Origin: Alphaproteobacteria bacterium
Lineage (GTDB): Bacteria; Pseudomonadota; Alphaproteobacteria; Micropepsales; Micropepsaceae
Direction of reading: 5' to 3'
NCBI GenBank assembly: GCA_026400305.1
Contig: JAPLPI010000117.1
Span: 1-6,157, forward strand
Length of the DNA: 6,157 nt
Shown here: piece after piece, positions 1 to 5,958 of the stretch
Layout: each line of letters begins with the position of its first letter
Position numbering within the stretch: the stretch's first letter is position 1
Translations under genes and position numbers: made by a program
The notes under the pieces: model-generated
Seen by the model: only the letters and a program-made list of their open reading frames with translations
What the model was told of the DNA's origin: nothing
Databases searched by the model: none

Positions 1-1236
1 CTCGGCCTGGCGGCTGGAAACGACGACCGCACTGCGCAGGCTCTCGGCTTCGCGCTGCAGGCTGTCCGCCTCGCCCTGAAGTGCTTTGTCAGTCGGCACT
101 TTCAGCACCGGCCAATCATCGGTCAGCGACCGGTCAAAGGCGATGTCGGCATCGCGCGAGTTGTTGAAGAACGCCAGGAACTTGTAATATTCGCTGTGCC
201 GGATCGGATCATAGGGATGCGAATGGCACTGCACGCAATTCATGCTGACGCCATTCAGTACCTGCCAGGTGGTGGCGGCGCGGTCCATCACCGCGGCAAG
301 ACGGTATTCCTCGTCATCGGTGCCGCCTTCGTCATTGGCGGCGGTCTGGCGATGGAAGGCGGTGGCGATGCGGTCGTCGAAGCTCGGATTGGGCAAGAGG
401 TCGCCCGCCAGTTGCTTGATGACAAACTGGTCGTAGGGGAGATTGCTGTTCAGCGCCCCGATCACCCAATCGCGATAGTGCCAGACGGTCCGGCTGTGAT
501 CCTTCTCAAAGCCCTTGGTGTCGCCATAACGCGCCAGGTCCAGCCACAGCGAAGCCCAGCGTTCACCATAGCGCGGTGACGCCAGAAGCCGATCGACCTG
601 TTTTTCGTAGGCGTCTTTGGAATTGTCCGCCAGGAAGGCCGCCTGATCCTGCGGCGTGGGCGGCATGCCGGTGAGATCCAGCGACACACGCCGCAACAGC
701 GCCGGCTTGTCCGCTTCCGGCGATGGCGGCAGGCCTTCCTTTTCCAATCGCGCCAGGATGAAACGGTCCAGCTGCTGGCGCGCCCAGTCTTGACGCTTCA
801 CGGCGGGCAAGGCTTGCGGCTTGGGCGGAACAAACGCCCAGTAGTTCTCCCAGGCCGCGCCCTCCTCGATCCATTGCTTCAGGAGCGCAATCTGGCCCAG
901 CGCGAGCGGTTTGCCATGCAGCGGCATGCGGATTTCCGGATCGTTCGACGTCACGCGCGCCATCAGTTCTGAAGCGCGCGGGCTTCCCGGGACCACGATG
1001 GGGCGGCCCGACTTGGCCTTGCCCAGCACCTGTTGGCGATAAGAGAAAGACACCCCGCCCGCCTGCTTCACCCCGCCATGGCAGGCCATGCAGTTGGCGT
1101 TGAAGATCGGACGGATGTCGCGGTTGAAATCGATCTTGTGCGGATCGGTCGAGGATTTCAGCATCAGGGTGCTGGCAACGATAGCTGTAGCGGTCGCGAG
1201 GACCGCCACCACGGCCAATATCACCGGCTTTCCCAT
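1..1236 (-). CDS. PSCyt1-DUF1549 cytochrome c-like membrane protein (3' part beyond window)
   Basis: The reading frame is open from an ATG at 1236 to the left window edge (412 codons, no stop), so the C-terminus is missing. Residues 4-26 form one hydrophobic segment, a signal anchor or signal peptide, which places the rest in the periplasm. A planctomycete-type cytochrome c domain (PSCyt1) follows at about 35-130. It has the heme-binding motif CMACH at 49-53 and RMPLHG at 103-108, whose Met is the likely distal heme ligand. Residues about 152-360 match DUF1549 (PSCyt2): LLRRVSLDLTGMPPTP, SPRYGERW, YRDWVIGALN, QLAGDLLPNP, and a second CVQCH at 334-338 followed by HPYDPI. Residues 384-412 look like the start of a charged coiled-coil linker. 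Full-length relatives are usually far longer and end in DUF1553 (PSD1), expected beyond the edge. AGGGA at 1243-1247, six bases upstream, supports the start. The biochemical role of the family is not established; electron transfer or periplasmic degradation is only inferred. Confidence 0.93.
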   Translation of the reverse strand, partial: MGKPVILAVVAVLATATAIVASTLMLKSSTDPHKIDFNRDIRPIFNANCMACHGGVKQAGGVSFSYRQQVLGKAKSGRPIVVPGSPRASELMARVTSNDPEIRMPLHGKPLALGQIALLKQWIEEGAAWENYWAFVPPKPQALPAVKRQDWARQQLDRFILARLEKEGLPPSPEADKPALLRRVSLDLTGMPPTPQDQAAFLADNSKDAYEKQVDRLLASPRYGERWASLWLDLARYGDTKGFEKDHSRTVWHYRDWVIGALNSNLPYDQFVIKQLAGDLLPNPSFDDRIATAFHRQTAANDEGGTDDEEYRLAAVMDRAATTWQVLNGVSMNCVQCHSHPYDPIRHSEYYKFLAFFNNSRDADIAFDRSLTDDWPVLKVPTDKALQGEADSLQREAESLRSAVVVSSRQAE

Positions 1237-1273
1237 AAACTTTCCCTGGACGCCGTCTTGTACGGCTGCACTT

Positions 1274-1291
1274 GCGGGTATTTTCACCCGC
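1274..1291. repeat. perfect 6-bp inverted repeat, possible operator or leader hairpin
   Basis: GCGGGT (1274-1279) and ACCCGC (1286-1291) are perfect inverted copies around a six-base AT-rich centre. Neither strand has a run of T directly after it, so it is not a classical terminator. It encloses the weak -10 candidate and lies 38 bases upstream of the cytochrome gene start, a place where a repressor site or a leader hairpin could act. A 6-bp stem can arise by chance in GC-rich DNA. Confidence 0.3.
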
Positions 1292-1307
1292 GCCGGTCAA
1301 AAAGCAA
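1280..1307 (-). promoter_or_regulatory. weak candidate promoter for the PSCyt1-DUF1549 gene
   Basis: Reading the minus strand, TTGCTT (1302-1307) could serve as a -35 box and GAAAAT (1280-1285) as a -10 box with a 16-base spacer, giving a leader of roughly 35-40 bases before the start at 1236. The -10 candidate matches four of six consensus bases and the -35 only three or four, so this is a suggestion. It is supported mainly by the terminator just upstream, which implies that the gene needs its own promoter in the 1237-1322 interval. Confidence 0.25.
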
Positions 1308-1322
1308 CAACTGGCGAAATGG

Positions 1323-1356
1323 AAAAATCATTGCGGCGCAACATATTACGCCGAAT
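1323..1356 (-). terminator. rho-independent terminator of the PLP-enzyme gene
   Basis: On the minus strand, starting three bases after the TGA stop of the PLP-enzyme gene, CGGCGTAA and TTGCGCCG (1334-1353) form an 8-bp stem with one G-U pair and a four-base loop TATG. Three further pairs, ATT with AAT, extend it across one bulged C to 1330-1356. A TTTTT run (plus-strand A run at 1323-1327) follows two bases after the extended stem. Position, GC-rich stem and T-run together fit an intrinsic terminator that separates this gene from the cytochrome gene downstream. Confidence 0.65.
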
Positions 1357-1359
1357 CGC

Positions 1360-2598
1360 TCATGTGGCCTTGAGCAGTACCTCGCGCAGCTTGTTGGCAA
1401 CGATAATATCCTCGCCCGGCTGCAGCATCCACACCCCGACAATCAGGGCATCCTGGGCGTTTGGCAGCCCGGCCGAGCCGGAGCGGCGGCCCGTGGCCGG
1501 GTTCAGCTCAATGGATGGCGTGCCGGCACGCATGGCGGCGGAGACGTCCAGAGGCTTAATGCGAACCTTGCTCTGGTCGTAGCGGATCAAGAGGTGCGGA
1601 ATGGCATTGGCCAGGGGCGGCACGAAGATCTCCCGCGTGATACCCGGAACGTCCTTCAGCCGGGCGGCGATGCGTTCGGCGCGGGCGCGAAACTCCGCCT
1701 GCATCCCCTCGTCGGTCTGGGACAGGAACCAGTCAATGGCCGCGACCATGCCGACAATCTGCTCCTTGGCCACCTTCATGCCCCGGCCCACGGTTTCGTC
1801 GCGCGGACTGCTCGACCAGGTGGCAGCTTCGATGAGGTCCTTGCGGCCCAGCAGCAGCCCGGCATTCTGCGGCCCGCGAATGCCCTTGCCGCCCGAGAAG
1901 GTGACAAGATCGAAGCCCATCAGGGTATAGGCCCAGAGGTTGGAAATGGGCGGCACATCGGCGGCGGCATCGTTGAAACATGGCACACCATGGGCATGGG
2001 CGACCCGGACCCAGTCTTCGCGGCTGATCTGGCCGTGTTCGGCGGCATTGAAGAAATGGCACATCACCGTTTTGGGGGTGAAGGCCTTCTCGTAATCATC
2101 CAGTGTTTCGACTTCGACAAAGCGCGCGCCGCAATTGGAGATGGCATGGTCATAGCCATAGCGATGACCCTTCTGGATGATCACTTCATTCTTCAGGCCA
2201 CTCACCTCCAGCGGCAGCAGGGCCACCGCCGCCCGGTTGCCCACCGTCATGCAGGCGGCGGTGCCCAGGGTCAGAGCTGATGAGGCACCTGCAGTGACCA
2301 TGGCCGCCTCGCACTTCAGGCGGCTGGCGATGTACTCGCCCGACTTCTGCTGCAGTTCGGCCAGCCGCACGGGGCTTTTGGCGGCGGCTTCCACCGCGGC
2401 GCGGACCTGCGGCGGCATGGTCGAGGCGGTCAGCGCCGTATAGGTGCCGGCCGCATTGATGATCTTGGTGACGCCCAGCTTGTCGTAATAATCGACGGTG
2501 GGGACGGCAGCCTCGGCGGCCGGGGCCAGGCCGGCCACCCCGCCGGCGGCCATCAGATTGCGGGTCCAGGAAAAGAAGCTGCGGCGTGTTTTTGTCAT
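1360..2598 (-). CDS. Tat-exported PLP-dependent SelA/DgaE-like enzyme
   Basis: This 412-residue protein belongs to the fold-type I PLP enzymes related to bacterial selenocysteine synthase (SelA) and D-glucosaminate-6-phosphate ammonia lyase (DgaE), and is often annotated as a class V-fold aminotransferase. Visible marks are INAAGTYT (47-54), the cofactor phosphate-binding loop VTAGASSAL (101-109), Asp210 in CFNDAAAD as the likely partner of the pyridine nitrogen, and the Schiff-base lysine K238 in SGGKGIRGPQ. The N-terminus has a twin-arginine pattern (TRRSFF, residues 4-9), a short hydrophobic stretch and an AEA cleavage site near residue 30, so a folded, cofactor-loaded enzyme is probably exported to the periplasm. 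GGGGGA at 2603-2608, four bases before the ATG, supports the start. The gene is transcribed alone, divergently from the amidase, and ends at a terminator. Family membership is clear. The substrate, and whether it is a lyase, an aminotransferase or something else, cannot be read from the sequence. True tRNA-dependent SelA activity is unlikely for an exported protein. Confidence 0.93.
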   Translation of the reverse strand: MTKTRRSFFSWTRNLMAAGGVAGLAPAAEAAVPTVDYYDKLGVTKIINAAGTYTALTASTMPPQVRAAVEAAAKSPVRLAELQQKSGEYIASRLKCEAAMVTAGASSALTLGTAACMTVGNRAAVALLPLEVSGLKNEVIIQKGHRYGYDHAISNCGARFVEVETLDDYEKAFTPKTVMCHFFNAAEHGQISREDWVRVAHAHGVPCFNDAAADVPPISNLWAYTLMGFDLVTFSGGKGIRGPQNAGLLLGRKDLIEAATWSSSPRDETVGRGMKVAKEQIVGMVAAIDWFLSQTDEGMQAEFRARAERIAARLKDVPGITREIFVPPLANAIPHLLIRYDQSKVRIKPLDVSAAMRAGTPSIELNPATGRRSGSAGLPNAQDALIVGVWMLQPGEDIIVANKLREVLLKAT

Positions 2599-2657
2599 TT
2601 TGTCCCCCGTTGCGCTGATGTTAATCCAGACATTGGGTTTGTGCTATGGATGCCGTC
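2599..2657. promoter_or_regulatory. short divergent intergenic region between PLP enzyme and amidase genes
   Basis: Two genes start back to back here with only about 59 bases between them (47 if the amidase starts at 2646). Both promoters must lie in this gap or reach into the opposing coding sequence. The minus-strand gene has a strong GGGGGA ribosome binding site. The plus-strand gene has only a weak GGA. An AT-rich GTTAAT at 2620-2625 resembles a -10 box on the plus strand, but I see no well-spaced -35 partner and no convincing operator palindrome. Confidence 0.4.
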
Positions 2658-4049
2658 ATGAGCGAATTGACCGATCTTTCCCTTCGTGACCTTTCGGCGG
2701 GCATTACCGCCCATCGTTTTTCGCCGGTGGATGTGGTGGAAGCCCATCTTTCCCGCATCGCAGCGCTGGAGCCGCGCCTGCACGCATTTGTCCATGTTCA
2801 TGCCGCCGAGGCCAAGCTGGCCGCCGAAGCTGCCGACAAGGCGATCCGCTCAGGTCACGGGCTGGGACCGCTGCACGGCATTCCGATTGCGCTGAAGGAC
2901 CTGGTGGAGTTCAAGGGTCATGTCACCACCCGTGGCTGCGCAGTGAATCGCGATCGGGTTTCCACCCACACCGCCACCCTGGCGCAGAAGCTGCTGGGCC
3001 AAGGCATGATCGTGCTGGGCAAGACCCATACGGTGGAGTTCGCCTATGGCGCCTGGGGCACCAATGAACATATGGGCACGCCGTGGAATCCCTGGGACAT
3101 GAAGACCCAGCGCACGCCGGGCGGATCGTCGTCCGGCTCGGCCGTGGCGGTGGCGGCGCGCCTGGCGCCCGGCGCGATCGGCCCCGACACCCGCGGTTCG
3201 GTGCGGGTGCCCGCTTCCTGGTGCGGTATCACGGGTTTGAAAACGTCGGTAGGCCGCATCTCCACGTATGGCGTGCTGCCGCTCAGCCCCACCCTGGACA
3301 CGCCCGGACCGTTTGCGCGCAGCGTCGAAGATTGCGCCATCCTGTTGGAAGTCCTGGAAGGTCACGATCCGAACGATGCCTTGACCGCCACCATGCCGCC
3401 CAGCAATGCCATGCCGACCCTGAAGCGGGGCGTGAAGGGGCTGAAGCTGGCACGCCTGCCCGATGCCGAACGCAGCGAATTCGATGCCGAAGTGCTGGAA
3501 GCGTTCGACCGTTCGCTGAAAGCGCTGGAAGCACTGGGCGCCGAAGTTGTCGAGCTGGCGCCGGGCGGACGCAGCCTGCGCGAAAGCGGCGACCTGGTCG
3601 GCCGAATTATCTCCGCCGAAAGCTATCCCAACCTGGCAGAGCTGGTGGACAGCGACACCCTGCCGCTGGACCAAGCAGTGCGGGCGCGCGTGCGCGCGGG
3701 TGCCTCCATTTCCTCGCGCCAGTATCGCGACGTTCTGGCGGCCCGCGAAATCGCCAAGGCGGAATTTTCGGCCCGCATCGCCGGCATCGACGCTGTTCTC
3801 ACACCCAGCACCATGACCCCCGCCATCCCGCTCAGCAGCGTGGACCAGACTCAGACACCGGCAGTTTCGACCCGCTGGGCCAATTACCTGGACCTGTGCG
3901 GTCTTTCGCTGCCCAACGGCTTCACCAAAGGCGGGCTGCCGCTGTCGCTGATGATTTCCTGCCGCGGCGGCGACGAAGCCATGGCCCTGCGCATCGGCTG
4001 GGCCCTGGAAAGCGTCACCGACTGGCAGACCAAGGCACCGGCGCTTTAG
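2658..4049 (+). CDS. amidase signature (AS) family hydrolase
   Basis: This 463-residue protein is a complete amidase-signature enzyme, a cytoplasmic Ser-cisSer-Lys hydrolase family that includes GatA, allophanate hydrolase and many nitrile- or amide-degrading amidases. The triad is visible. K80 lies in GIPIALKD, cis-Ser S157 in TPGGSSSGSA, and nucleophile S181 in GPDTRGSVRVPA, with the usual 24-residue gap between the two serines. The signature runs on through FCG-like SWCGITGLKTS, and the C-terminal LCGLSLPNG and GLPLSLMI blocks are typical. Length is normal for a stand-alone amidase. There is no gatB or gatC beside it, so a tRNA amidotransferase role is unlikely. Unusually, Arg (R179) replaces the first Gly of the common DTGGS motif. 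I chose ATG 2658 (MSELTD) because GGA lies seven bases upstream and relatives commonly start this way. ATG 2646, four codons earlier and in frame, is possible. The gene ends convergently, with its TAG overlapping the next gene's stop. The substrate is unknown. Confidence 0.93.
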   Translation: MSELTDLSLRDLSAGITAHRFSPVDVVEAHLSRIAALEPRLHAFVHVHAAEAKLAAEAADKAIRSGHGLGPLHGIPIALKDLVEFKGHVTTRGCAVNRDRVSTHTATLAQKLLGQGMIVLGKTHTVEFAYGAWGTNEHMGTPWNPWDMKTQRTPGGSSSGSAVAVAARLAPGAIGPDTRGSVRVPASWCGITGLKTSVGRISTYGVLPLSPTLDTPGPFARSVEDCAILLEVLEGHDPNDALTATMPPSNAMPTLKRGVKGLKLARLPDAERSEFDAEVLEAFDRSLKALEALGAEVVELAPGGRSLRESGDLVGRIISAESYPNLAELVDSDTLPLDQAVRARVRAGASISSRQYRDVLAAREIAKAEFSARIAGIDAVLTPSTMTPAIPLSSVDQTQTPAVSTRWANYLDLCGLSLPNGFTKGGLPLSLMISCRGGDEAMALRIGWALESVTDWQTKAPAL

Positions 4050-4978
4050 AACGCAACCTTGTCGCCGCCCTTGAGCGAAAGAATTTCCCGCGCCTCGTCC
4101 GGCGTGGCGATGCTGCGGCCAAGCCCTTCGATGATCTGGCGCACCATGCGCACCTGTTCGGCGTTGGACGTCGCCAGCTTACCCTTGCCGGCCCACAGCG
4201 AGTCTTCCAGACCGACGCGGACATTTCCACCCATGGCCGCGGCCTGGGCGGCGATGGCAAGCTGGTTCTTGCCCGCGCCCAGCACCGACCATCTGTACTG
4301 ATCACCGAACAGCCGGTCGGCGGTCCGTTTCATGTGCAGCACGTCTTCGGGATGCGGGCCGATGCCGCCCAGGATGCCGAATACCGACTGGACGAACAAA
4401 GGCCCCTTGACCAGCCCACGATCTAGGAAGTGCGCCAAATTGTAGAGATGGGAAATGTCGTAGCACTCGAATTCGAAACGGGTTCCGGCATCGCCCAGCT
4501 TCCCCAGCACGAACTCGATGTCCGCAAAGCTGTTGCGGAACACCAGGTCGCGCGAGCCTTCCAGCGCTTCGCGTTCCCAGGAATGCTTGAAGTCCTTGAA
4601 GCGGTTCAGCATGGGGAAGAGGCCAAAATTCATCGAGCCCATGTTGAGCGAAGCCACTTCCGGCTGGAACTGCTCGGCCGGCTTCACCCGCTCCGCCACC
4701 GTCATGTAGGGCGCGCCACCCGTGGTCAGGTTGATCACCGCATTGGTGGACTGCTTGATGCGCGGCAGAAAACGCGCAAATGCTTCCGGGGTCTGGTCCG
4801 GCTTGCCGGTTTCCGGGTCGCGGGCGTGCAAATGCACGATGGCGGCGCCGGCTTCGGCGGCGCCGATGGCGGCCTGCGCAATTTCGTCCGGCGTCACCGG
4901 CAGATACTGCGACATGGACGGGGTATGAATCGCACCAGTGACGGCGCAGGTAATGATGACCTTGTCACCAAATGACAT
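4046..4978 (-). CDS. beta-keto acid cleavage enzyme (BKACE, DUF849 family)
   Basis: This 310-residue protein belongs to the BKACE family, whose founding member Kce cleaves 3-keto-5-aminohexanoate. Members use a divalent metal, usually zinc, to condense a beta-keto acid with acetyl-CoA, giving acetoacetate and a new CoA ester. Visible marks are the metal-binding HLHARD (H49, H51), INLTTGG (82-88), ASLNMGSMNFG (109-119), FGILGGIG (200-207) and VRVGLEDS (254-260), whose E258 is the expected third protein ligand. The C-terminal ATPDEAREILSL is also typical. Length fits the family. The start is ATG 4978, preceded by AAGGGA with an eight-base gap. An in-frame ATG at 5020 would add 14 poorly conserved-looking residues and overlap the upstream gene. 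It is the last gene of an operon, 16 bases after a hydroxyacid dehydrogenase that could supply its keto-acid substrate. The exact substrate group (dehydrocarnitine, 5-hydroxy-3-ketohexanoate, keto-adipate-like or other) cannot be assigned by eye. Confidence 0.95.
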   Translation of the reverse strand: MSFGDKVIITCAVTGAIHTPSMSQYLPVTPDEIAQAAIGAAEAGAAIVHLHARDPETGKPDQTPEAFARFLPRIKQSTNAVINLTTGGAPYMTVAERVKPAEQFQPEVASLNMGSMNFGLFPMLNRFKDFKHSWEREALEGSRDLVFRNSFADIEFVLGKLGDAGTRFEFECYDISHLYNLAHFLDRGLVKGPLFVQSVFGILGGIGPHPEDVLHMKRTADRLFGDQYRWSVLGAGKNQLAIAAQAAAMGGNVRVGLEDSLWAGKGKLATSNAEQVRMVRQIIEGLGRSIATPDEAREILSLKGGDKVAF

Positions 4979-4986
4979 TGCTTTAT

Positions 4987-4992
4987 TCCCTT
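4987..4992 (-). promoter_or_regulatory. ribosome binding site deciding the BKACE start
   Basis: AAGGGA on the minus strand lies eight bases before ATG 4978, between the stop of the dehydrogenase gene and that ATG. Nothing comparable is well placed for the alternative in-frame ATG at 5020, which lies inside the dehydrogenase coding sequence. This favours the 310-residue product. Confidence 0.7.
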
Positions 4993-4994
4993 TT

Positions 4995-5942
4995 CTACTT
5001 GCCGATATCTTTGTCTGCACGGCGCTTGTGTGCCGCCAGCGCCATCAACCGCCGGTCGCGCCAAGCCTGGCGTTCCTGCAGCTTGTCTTCGGGCAGCGCC
5101 TTTCGGCGGTCTGCCGCGATGGTGTCAAGCACCGGGCCACTCCAGTCGGCCCGACGCTGCATGGAATCGAACAGCCGGATATAGATCTGTTCATAGCGCT
5201 GGCAATAATCGCGCACCCCGCCCGGGGCATTGAGGTCAATGGTCTCGAACGGGCCCATGAAGGACCAGCGCAGCGCCAGACCTTCACGGATGCCGACATC
5301 GACATCTTCGATGCTGGCATAGCCATCGGCCACCAGCCGGAAGGCTTCTTCCAGCAGCGCACCCTGCATGCGGTTCATCACAAAGCCGTCCAGCTCCTGC
5401 TTCATCACAATGGGCGCATGGCCGGCGGCGCGCAGGAAGTCGGCGGTGCGGGCCACCACGGCCTTGTCGGTCCAGGGCGCGGGCACCACCTCGGCGGCCG
5501 GGATCAGATACGGCGGATTGATCGGATGCACCACCAGACAGCGGTGCCGGCCTTTCAGATGTTCGGTGAACTTTGAAGGCAGGATGGCGGAGGTTGAACT
5601 GGCTAATATCGTGTCGTGCCCGGCCAGCGCGTCCAGCCGCGTGAACATGTCCTTTTTGATGTCCACGACTTCGGGGGTATTTTCCTGAACATAGGCGGCG
5701 TCTTTCATCGCCTCTTCCAGGGTGGAGACCGCACGCATGCGCGCCCGCACAGTGTTGGGCGACAAGCCGTTCAATAAATCATTGGCTTCCAGATCGGGCA
5801 ACACGCCTTCGATATAGGTCAGCGCTTTGGCGCCGGCCGCAAGATCGTTATCCCAGAGGACGACGTTATGTCCGGCACGGGCAAAGCTGATAGCCCAGGC
5901 GCGGCCGATAAAGCCCGACCCGATAATTGCAACGCTACTCAT
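4995..5942 (-). CDS. 3-hydroxyacyl-CoA dehydrogenase family, L-gulonate 3-dehydrogenase/lambda-crystallin-like
   Basis: This 315-residue NAD-dependent dehydrogenase oxidises a 3-hydroxy acid to the 3-keto acid. The N-terminal Rossmann fold shows GSGFIG (8-13) and an acidic D31 after the second strand, which favours NAD over NADP. The active site is visible as S118 in ASSTSAILPSK, the catalytic pair H139/E151 in VVHPINPPYLIPAAEVVP, and N190 in GFVMNRMQ. The C-terminal domain carries EAFRLVADGYASIEDVD, EGLALRWSFMGPFETIDLNAPGG and QAWRDRRLMAL. These blocks match mammalian lambda-crystallin (CRYL1, L-gulonate 3-dehydrogenase, about 319 residues) better than fatty-acid HADH. L-carnitine dehydrogenase is the other close possibility. 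The start ATG 5942 has GAGGAAA at 5944-5950. It lies 16 bases after the amidohydrolase and 16 before the BKACE gene on the same strand, so the three are probably one transcript and the BKACE may use its product. The fold and chemistry are secure; the substrate is not. Confidence 0.94.
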   Translation of the reverse strand: MSSVAIIGSGFIGRAWAISFARAGHNVVLWDNDLAAGAKALTYIEGVLPDLEANDLLNGLSPNTVRARMRAVSTLEEAMKDAAYVQENTPEVVDIKKDMFTRLDALAGHDTILASSTSAILPSKFTEHLKGRHRCLVVHPINPPYLIPAAEVVPAPWTDKAVVARTADFLRAAGHAPIVMKQELDGFVMNRMQGALLEEAFRLVADGYASIEDVDVGIREGLALRWSFMGPFETIDLNAPGGVRDYCQRYEQIYIRLFDSMQRRADWSGPVLDTIAADRRKALPEDKLQERQAWRDRRLMALAAHKRRADKDIGK

Positions 5943-5958
5943 ATTTCCTCACTGTTTA

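Noticed and set aside
563..1300. 245-codon minus-strand open frame overlapping the cytochrome gene
   Set aside because: It is in a different frame from the PSCyt1-DUF1549 gene, which carries both CxxCH motifs and full domain conservation. The listed frame is a GC-driven shadow.
1331..1341. Palindrome TTGCGGCGCAA as a separate operator
   Set aside because: It is one arm plus flank of the terminator hairpin, and its symmetry is explained by that structure.
1033..2280. 415-codon open frame on the plus strand opposite the PLP enzyme and cytochrome genes
   Set aside because: It runs antisense to well-conserved coding sequence, spans the terminator and gap, and its translation has no family features.
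2850..3674. 274-codon minus-strand open frame inside the amidase
   Set aside because: Antisense to the amidase signature core, with no domain and composition typical of reverse-strand shadows (rich in Gln, Arg, Gly, His).
3678..3704. Alternating GC-rich stretch (gcgcgcgtgcgcgcg) as possible Z-DNA or repeat
   Set aside because: It lies in the amidase coding sequence and encodes Arg-Ala-Arg-Val-Arg-Ala with ordinary codons for this genome.
3083..4426. 447-codon open frame on the plus strand across the amidase end and into the BKACE gene
   Set aside because: Its product is rich in Arg, Gly, Ala and Pro without any recognisable domain, and it overlaps two clearly conserved genes. Long off-frame openings are expected in GC-rich DNA.
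4979..5020. Longer BKACE start at 5020
   Set aside because: It would overlap the dehydrogenase gene by 26 bases, adds residues with no family resemblance, and the good ribosome binding site at 4987-4992 points to 4978.
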